Source: a virus. Taken from it: DNA of 26,382 nucleotides. The DNA is taken from positions 1-26,382 of IMG/VR virus record IMGVR_UViG_3300025887_000126; one strand, written 5' to 3'. The position numbers and the translations under genes are program-made. Of the stretch, positions 21,301-26,382 are shown piece after piece (position 1 is the stretch's first letter; each line of letters begins with the position of its first letter). The notes under the pieces were generated by a model. It was not told the DNA's origin. It made no database searches and saw nothing but the letters and a program-made list of their open reading frames with translations.

Positions 21301-24300
21301 GTATGGGTCTGGAAGCAATGCCAGAAGCTCGTCAGACTGTGATCAAAGAGTACACTGACTCGATCATTGCCTACTTCAATCTGCCTACAAACTTGGTCAC
21401 TGGTATCACTTGGCTCCGTACTCCGGATGCTGGTCACATGGGTCAAGCCATGTGGGGTGAGCGTCTGATTGCAATGCGTGCCGGGGCTGTTCGTTCTCTC
21501 CTTGGCCCCAATGATACTGAGGGTTTCCGCACTGCTGAACACACAGTCTTCCATGAGCTGATGCACATCATTGATGCGTATGCCTCGAACGATGTCACTC
21601 GCCCTGTATCTCACAGCTCCAAGCTGTTTGATACGATCACAGGTGAAGAGGGTGCCATCTACAAAGAGGTGGTTGCTGCTGTCGATTCTGATCCAGAGAT
21701 GAAGACACACTTCGACTATGCTCTGTCGTACAACAACATCGACACACTGGATGCCTTGGCCTCTGAGATCTTTGCTGAGATTGGTGCACTCTATCTGAGG
21801 AACACTGATCTGGCTCGTGAAAAATTCCCTGAAGGAGTGAAATATGTCGAAAACATCATCGAACAAGCAGGAGGCACAATCGTCGGTGAAGCCACCGATG
21901 GAAGTGCCACACAAGAGTCCAGTGGTGAAGAAAACGTTTCCACCAAAACGTCCGTGGCAGACAAAACCTTTGACAACGTCAGTCCCCAGTTCAACGAATC
22001 CTTCCTGAAACGGAAGGGTGAGTTCTCCTACGCTGATGGTGATGGGATCCTGGCCATGGTTGAAGCTCAACCAGGGACTAAAAATTATGTCGAGTTTGTC
22101 CGTCTGTACAAAGACCGGGTCATCGCTGAAGCCAACAATCGTCTGGCCACACTGAAGGTGAACAAGTCCAAGAAGGACGAGCTGCCTATCAAGGACCGGA
22201 TCATTGCTGGTGACGAAGAGGTGGGCCTCTACCGTCGGAACAAGAACACGATCGCTGTTGACCGTACCACAGGTGAATACGATCCAGATCTCCTGTCGAT
22301 CGCTGCTGTTGCAGTTCTCGATTGGCTCACTGGTGCTCGCTCTCAGAACATCAAGAACCTGGATGAGACCCTGGAAGACATGAACCTGACCTATGACATG
22401 GTCACAGATGATCAGATCAACACGATCATGAATGGGATCAACCCTCGTGATGCTGCTGAGACCCTGGCCAAGGACATCGTCCGTATGTGGGGTCTCCGTA
22501 TCAATCCGGCTGCTCCTATGGTTGATGCCCGTGGTGCTGCTGAAGGTATGGCTAAAGAGCTGCTGGAAGCTCTCCTCACAGTGAGTGAGCAAGAAGTGGC
22601 TGCCAACCGTCAGGCTCTGATCGGTCGTAAGATCGTTCCGTATGTGGACCCAGAGAATGCTGAGGCACAGCGTCAAGAGATGATTGCCAAAGCAGAAGCT
22701 GATGAGATTGATCCAAACACAGTGATCTTCAAAGTGAAGCCTGTTGATCAGATCATCTTCGATACGTCTGTCATGCGTGAATTCCAGCAAGCCATTGGTT
22801 TGACTGGACAAGAAGCGTCTAAGAAGATGCTGGCTCCTGAGCTGGATACCATGCCTTCGATCGGTGCTCCTGCACGGTCGATCGACAACACCCAGTCTCG
22901 TGGTGATGTGAAGCTCTCTCGTCGTGAGAAGAAGACGCTTGAGCGTATGCAGAACCAAGGTCATGGACTGAACGTTGAGTTCTCTGGGATGGTCGATGTG
23001 GTTGGTCAGGAAGTTCTGGCCAAGTTCCTCGGTGAGAAGGACTTCAGCGAATTGAGTGATCGTCATCCAGTGCGTGCGTCGATCGCTGGTAAGAACCTGT
23101 CGATCGAGCGTGACTTCCAAGAAGCCATGAGTGTGATCAATGGTGTGAAGAATGCTGGGTTCACCGTGAATGGTGGACTGCCACAGGTATTCTACCGTGT
23201 GGGCATCTCTCGTGTTGGTCGTCACCAGTTCAAAGGGATCAACCCTCAGAACAACAAGATCCTTCGTGCTCTTGTGACACCAACTAAGTCTTTGTTGAAC
23301 ATGGATAAAAAGCGTCACAAGGATGCTTTCTGGCTGACAGTTGCTCAGGCTGCTGACATCTCTGGTTTCAACAAAGTGGAAAACCAACATCACAAGTATC
23401 TGTTGGAGAATATCCAACGTGAATTCTACGCCAAGTATGGCGAAGCTGTTGAAATGATTGGTGAACATCTGGAAGGTAGAGATCTCGATGGTGCTGCTCT
23501 GGTGGAAGCCATGGGTGGAACCGGTGAGATGCAGCAATTGGCTGCTGTCTTTGCCGTGGCTCAACTGGAGAAGGCTCTTCTGGATGGTACACAAGGTGCT
23601 TTCGAGACCACTCTCTCTTTCGAGCTGGATGGTAAGACCGATGGTCCCGGCAACATGATGGCTAACTTCGGACAGGGTATCCTGACCGAACAGGACTTCA
23701 TGAACTTCAAGCGTGTTGGTTTCTTCCTCGGAACCAAGAACATGACTCTGAACAAGTTCTTCGGAAATGGCACTGAGCGTGACCTCTATGAGGTGACATC
23801 GCTCAAGGGTCAGATGGCTCTGCACAATGCAATCTCGAATGGGAAATTCTCTGACAAGGCCAAGTTCCATGCCATTGCAAATCTGGCTTCTGCCTTTGGT
23901 GATCTGAAGATCGAGAATGGGCAGTTTGTCCTCACTCGTAATGCCTCGAAGAACCCGATGACCAAGACGGTCTACGGCTCTTCTGAGCGTGGTATCGGTG
24001 TGGGTCTGGCTCAGGACATGATGCTCAAGATGTACCAAGCCCTGATCGACAATCCTGATGGGATCGTGGATTACCCCGGTGGCAAGGAAGGCTTTGAAGC
24101 TGATTTCTCTACGGCTTTCGGGATGAAGTTCCCCACAGGCCGTAACTGGAAGAAGGACTATCTGGGCCAGAATGAAGTGGACAACTTCACGAAGGCTGTG
24201 ACCCAGACTCTGGGCAAGGTTCTCTCTGACACTGCCAAGGAAGTCATCGGTGATGAGATCACGAAGGTGAATGACACCTTGGTTCTGATGACTGCTTTCC

Positions 24301-26382
24301 AGACAGAATTCCTGACTGCGAAGTTCCGGGAACTGCTGGATGCCAAGGTTGCAGAGCGTGTCGCTGATGGTTCGATCAAGGTGAATGAGCGGACAGGTGT
24401 TCCTGATCGTTCATCCCTGACACAGGCTGACTATGATGCTGTGGTGGCTCAGATCCGTGCGTACAGCCCGACGTATGCCAACGGTATGCAGACGCTCGAC
24501 ATCGGCTCTCTGGGTGCCACAAACAGCGGTATCCGTCTGTCTGAGTCCATGACTGGCACTTTCCAGGCTCCATCGACGATGGTGTCTCCTGAGCTGGCCG
24601 GAGTGAAAGTCATCCCGTACATCACACAGGGTCGTGGTGATGCCATGATGATGAACTGGATCTACGGTGGGGAGACTGCTCCGGAGAATACCCTTCAGGT
24701 GTTTGATGGTATCGACATGCCTATCGACAAGATCTTTGAATACGCTCAACAGATCAACTCTGCTGTTCTCCAGAACTGGGAAGCAGATGTGATCGGTGAC
24801 ATCGTGAATGATGTGACAGGCTTCCTTGAGAAGACTACCAATGATGGGGATCTACTACTGAATGCTTGGACTCGTGCATTTGAGAGTGCTCAGAAGAAAA
24901 AGACCACAGCAACTGCAAAGACTCCTCAAGCGCTGATCGGTGATGTGAACGAGATGCAGCGTCGGAACCAAGCTCGTAAGGCTGTCTTCAAGCGAATTGG
25001 AGTCTCTGTCGATCACATGGGTGGTTCGGACACAGCCTTCACACAAGGGCCGGATGGTCGTGATTACACACTGGGTGAGATCAACGACATGATCCGTAAG
25101 GAATTGGGGGAACGTGCTCTTCAGAACCAGAACGATCAGACTGTGGACCCTGATGGGTCCATCGACGGTGAATTCACTGAGATCAATCTGGATGCTTTCC
25201 AGATCGAAGATCAACGTGCTCCTGTTGAAGGTGAGTTCTCCAAGCTGGTGGTCACTGATGCTGCAACAGTTATGGACAGTCTGCTCCGTGAAACTCGGAA
25301 CAAGCCTGTGGCTGCTGCTGTTCGGATCCTCCAGAAGGCAAACCTCCAGACTCGTATCGTCATTGGTTCTCCTGAAGAGGTGAGCCAGTGGTACTCGGAC
25401 AACATCGGTGAGATGGACGGTGGCCTGAAGCAGGACAAGAAGGGTATTTATGACCCGGTGAACGATGTCATGCTGATCACTGACAACAACCATGAGACCA
25501 TGGTTCATGAGCTGATCCATGCTGCGACGTTCAAGATCGTTGAAGCGTTCTACAATGGAGATCAAACCCACAAGGATACGATTGGTCGTCTGGAAGTGCT
25601 GAACCAAGAATTCCTCGACATGGACTTCAGCAATGCACCTCAGTCGGTGCAGGACAGTGCCAACAGTGCAAAGTCTCAGATCCTATCTCTTCAAGTAGAA
25701 GACACAGCTTTCTCGAAGGCTGCTGCTCTGAATGAGATGATGGCATGGACCCTCAGCAATGAAGGTCTGATGAAGGAACTGGGTCAGAAGCAGACAAGCC
25801 TGATGGCTCGCATGACCAAGGTTCTGAAGGCTCTCATGCAGCGTCTGCTGGGTGGGGTGAAGTCAGATATGCTGTCTAACATCCAATTCAACACCGAGTT
25901 GTTGATCATTCCATCGGAGACTCTGGCTCTGCCAGCTCCTGTGGAAGACACGCTAGATGAGCTGACACCCGGTGCTCAGAAGATGACGAACTTCTGGATC
26001 GACTTGGCCGAGCAACGTCTTGATGAAGCTGTGAAATCCACTGGTCGTGTGTCCGAAAAAGTGACACAAATTTCGGACTACCGGAAGAACGCACAGAGTG
26101 CGATTGATACTCTGACCTTCGGTGGGTTCACTCTCTCTGCATACCAGCGTGAGACGTTCAAAGCGATCCACATGGTTCTGGCCATGGAGATGCGTCTGAA
26201 CCCTCAGAGTGCTGCTGCGTTGAACGATATGTTCAAGCATGTGACAGACAACCTGACACCTGCTATGTTCGGCCCCACAAATGAACAGGACCGTTATTCT
26301 GCGGTCATGGAAATCTTCGGAGAAACCAAAAATGATGAAGGTGTATCAGATGCAATTGCTGTTCTTCTGGCTCTCAGCCAAA
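18303..26382 (+). CDS. Virion-encapsulated RNA polymerase (N4 gp50-like), giant protein flanked by metallopeptidase signatures; 3' end outside window
   Basis: The frame is open from ATG 18303 (AAGGA at 18290-18294) to the window edge: 2693 codons, no stop. N4 vRNAP has about 3500 residues. The single-subunit polymerase core is readable: TxxGR-like SRVGR ending at Arg1640 and followed by the T7-like INPQNNK; motif A Asp1776 in ELDGKTDGP; motif B Arg1879, Lys1883, Tyr1891-Gly1892 with T7/N4 spacing; motif C Asp2135 in VFDGID. Arg1640-Asp1776 and Asp1776-Arg1879 distances nearly equal those of N4. The protein is packaged, injected and transcribes early genes. Residues 1-450 are Ala/Gly-rich with hydrophobic patches. 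A Pro/acidic linker (908-970) precedes zincin signature HELMH (1084-1088, Glu1155); a Ser/Thr/Glu linker lies at 1190-1226. A second signature, HELIH (2402-2406, Glu2478), follows the polymerase core. Ser replaces Thr/Asp in TxxGR. Confidence 0.92.
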   Translation, partial: MANEYTPVFDQEMARKMVVAANEGNELANTEFAQDIQTAPYGYLVNKYGQEVADNRRLYTQERAAVAQIENADRSNAQVVGDTGLAVASGLVNAVGSLGSLTLAAAGETDQYFDEENDGFSRAGVWVSEKTQQATQWIKSFQSDELQDRQGLSGVERQLDAQDNLDQFNRETNNGEDASFIDDLTWVGRGTLNNLGRVGSNAAIAGDVIAEGLGSLGPSAKLASVASGLVTRTATYNAAKIANAIAPTQGTKFLAMGAEGVNRAAIASAVGVSEAAGVYSQTVNEVLGMKHGELMETSEEYATMVGQGVDPDDAKTTLAANAGIDAFKTSFPMAASLGIIAGRFEAMPIKSFRGSGFIGGLRQVGAQTLEEGGQGASGQLATNLAIRDTGVDPNRTPGEGVDEALATGMIAGTGMAGVLAAPSALGEAPRKITETTKAVVNSPAIKGAVSAVGSAVTAGGSALDAAAKNLENSPQAMAALRGVRAAGAKVTEKVTPVADAVVNQAKDFNTRPDRDAQSKTLAALSEITELSVVELTTKIDGNQSDKELNLELARKSAVQSIARNEASGSVPSTFSNTTTGNTTLARVGGIISKLSEKGVRINKMSDSDVLYAASEIQNLRSSITNLPTAMRAKVKDIIASEDFKNIQKRVTRIDLMKTQDETKAVTDDMVTETKLVAAVNPANINPVVAGKILEQNDRTDVTPQDIQNLKTAKRIGEAITSRSEAYVEAQKKEVVELSVKPEYREGKKQTKPVDLVEAISRNIFLGSGDTRAPSVGQFASQIMQGAQNPDGTVEIDGIPTDVNAVTDHFTNFAQHMINKVDALNRSFANRDANGNGTAESFDNLGPNRKIRPGRTENGAVQGKAVTYQGASPGGIRFADEMYADAVAAVEVYNALVEAFPERFPAGVLSVPDFAPNATQSPLSDTSDPQTDVAEVETEAAPTAVEEVSAPAETDEQDAEVTPPTLAEMMAAETRTKDDFSAMSYEDLIESANRWFVEEEGMGLEAMPEARQTVIKEYTDSIIAYFNLPTNLVTGITWLRTPDAGHMGQAMWGERLIAMRAGAVRSLLGPNDTEGFRTAEHTVFHELMHIIDAYASNDVTRPVSHSSKLFDTITGEEGAIYKEVVAAVDSDPEMKTHFDYALSYNNIDTLDALASEIFAEIGALYLRNTDLAREKFPEGVKYVENIIEQAGGTIVGEATDGSATQESSGEENVSTKTSVADKTFDNVSPQFNESFLKRKGEFSYADGDGILAMVEAQPGTKNYVEFVRLYKDRVIAEANNRLATLKVNKSKKDELPIKDRIIAGDEEVGLYRRNKNTIAVDRTTGEYDPDLLSIAAVAVLDWLTGARSQNIKNLDETLEDMNLTYDMVTDDQINTIMNGINPRDAAETLAKDIVRMWGLRINPAAPMVDARGAAEGMAKELLEALLTVSEQEVAANRQALIGRKIVPYVDPENAEAQRQEMIAKAEADEIDPNTVIFKVKPVDQIIFDTSVMREFQQAIGLTGQEASKKMLAPELDTMPSIGAPARSIDNTQSRGDVKLSRREKKTLERMQNQGHGLNVEFSGMVDVVGQEVLAKFLGEKDFSELSDRHPVRASIAGKNLSIERDFQEAMSVINGVKNAGFTVNGGLPQVFYRVGISRVGRHQFKGINPQNNKILRALVTPTKSLLNMDKKRHKDAFWLTVAQAADISGFNKVENQHHKYLLENIQREFYAKYGEAVEMIGEHLEGRDLDGAALVEAMGGTGEMQQLAAVFAVAQLEKALLDGTQGAFETTLSFELDGKTDGPGNMMANFGQGILTEQDFMNFKRVGFFLGTKNMTLNKFFGNGTERDLYEVTSLKGQMALHNAISNGKFSDKAKFHAIANLASAFGDLKIENGQFVLTRNASKNPMTKTVYGSSERGIGVGLAQDMMLKMYQALIDNPDGIVDYPGGKEGFEADFSTAFGMKFPTGRNWKKDYLGQNEVDNFTKAVTQTLGKVLSDTAKEVIGDEITKVNDTLVLMTAFQTEFLTAKFRELLDAKVAERVADGSIKVNERTGVPDRSSLTQADYDAVVAQIRAYSPTYANGMQTLDIGSLGATNSGIRLSESMTGTFQAPSTMVSPELAGVKVIPYITQGRGDAMMMNWIYGGETAPENTLQVFDGIDMPIDKIFEYAQQINSAVLQNWEADVIGDIVNDVTGFLEKTTNDGDLLLNAWTRAFESAQKKKTTATAKTPQALIGDVNEMQRRNQARKAVFKRIGVSVDHMGGSDTAFTQGPDGRDYTLGEINDMIRKELGERALQNQNDQTVDPDGSIDGEFTEINLDAFQIEDQRAPVEGEFSKLVVTDAATVMDSLLRETRNKPVAAAVRILQKANLQTRIVIGSPEEVSQWYSDNIGEMDGGLKQDKKGIYDPVNDVMLITDNNHETMVHELIHAATFKIVEAFYNGDQTHKDTIGRLEVLNQEFLDMDFSNAPQSVQDSANSAKSQILSLQVEDTAFSKAAALNEMMAWTLSNEGLMKELGQKQTSLMARMTKVLKALMQRLLGGVKSDMLSNIQFNTELLIIPSETLALPAPVEDTLDELTPGAQKMTNFWIDLAEQRLDEAVKSTGRVSEKVTQISDYRKNAQSAIDTLTFGGFTLSAYQRETFKAIHMVLAMEMRLNPQSAAALNDMFKHVTDNLTPAMFGPTNEQDRYSAVMEIFGETKNDEGVSDAIAVLLALSQ

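Noticed and set aside
20601-24038. 1145-codon open frame on the minus strand opposite the vRNAP gene
   Set aside because: Its codons align exactly with the sense codons, so it stays open only because the sense gene lacks TTA, CTA and TCA codons there. The sense frame has clear polymerase motifs; the antisense translation is His/Thr/Ser/Leu-rich shadow sequence with no recognisable domain.
1-26382. tRNA genes, CRISPR arrays, insertion sequences, integrase or attachment sites
   Set aside because: No cloverleaf-like segment, regularly spaced repeat, transposase-like protein or integrase was found; all sizeable stretches are covered by late phage genes.

Overview
The window is part of the late (virion and lysis) region of an N4-like podovirus (Schitoviridae type). 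All convincing genes are on the + strand and tightly packed, often with 4-base stop/start overlaps. Gene order is that of the N4 late block: gp69-like protein, large terminase (gp68), gp67-like neck protein, portal (gp59), gp58-like, gp57-like scaffold candidate, major capsid protein (gp56), gp55-, gp54-, gp53-, gp52- and gp51-like proteins, and finally a giant virion RNA polymerase (gp50) that runs off the right edge. The polymerase assignment rests on readable catalytic motifs. Most other gp names rest on synteny plus general character. The host cannot be read from the sequence. A marine alphaproteobacterial (roseophage-like) host is possible but unproven.

Layout: (1) 1-603, the 3' end of a GC-rich lectin-like tail or fibre gene, closed by an intrinsic terminator and followed by a short AT-rich promoter region. 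(2) 731-3752, packaging and neck genes. (3) 3753-5810, a lysis cassette: holin candidate, a single-pass membrane protein, an amidase endolysin with a peptidoglycan-binding segment, and an overlapping Rz/Rz1 spanin pair. It occupies the interval between gp67 and portal where N4 carries tail sheath and appendage genes. (4) 5821-11067, head morphogenesis (portal, small helical protein, scaffold, capsid), closed by a second intrinsic terminator. (5) 11141-18231, gp55-like protein and a set of probable internal or ejection proteins, including one with a SleB-type cell-wall hydrolase domain and one with a strongly hydrophobic C-terminal region. (6) 18303-26382+, the vRNAP gene, preceded by a strong hairpin with a possible UUCG tetraloop.

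How it works together: terminase, portal, scaffold and capsid build and fill the head. The gp54-gp50 group is probably packaged and delivered with the DNA: the SleB-like protein would open peptidoglycan, the hydrophobic gp53-like protein could act at the inner membrane, and vRNAP would start early transcription. The lysis cassette releases progeny.

The most interesting feature is the giant polymerase. The T7-like RNAP core (TxxGR-like site, motifs A, B and C at residues 1640, 1776, 1879-1892 and 2135) is flanked on both sides by gluzincin-type metallopeptidase signatures (HELMH at 1084-1088 with Glu1155; HELIH at 2402-2406 with Glu2478), with low-complexity linkers near the domain boundaries. 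This suggests a polyvalent ejected protein whose parts may be separated, or which may attack host proteins, after entry.
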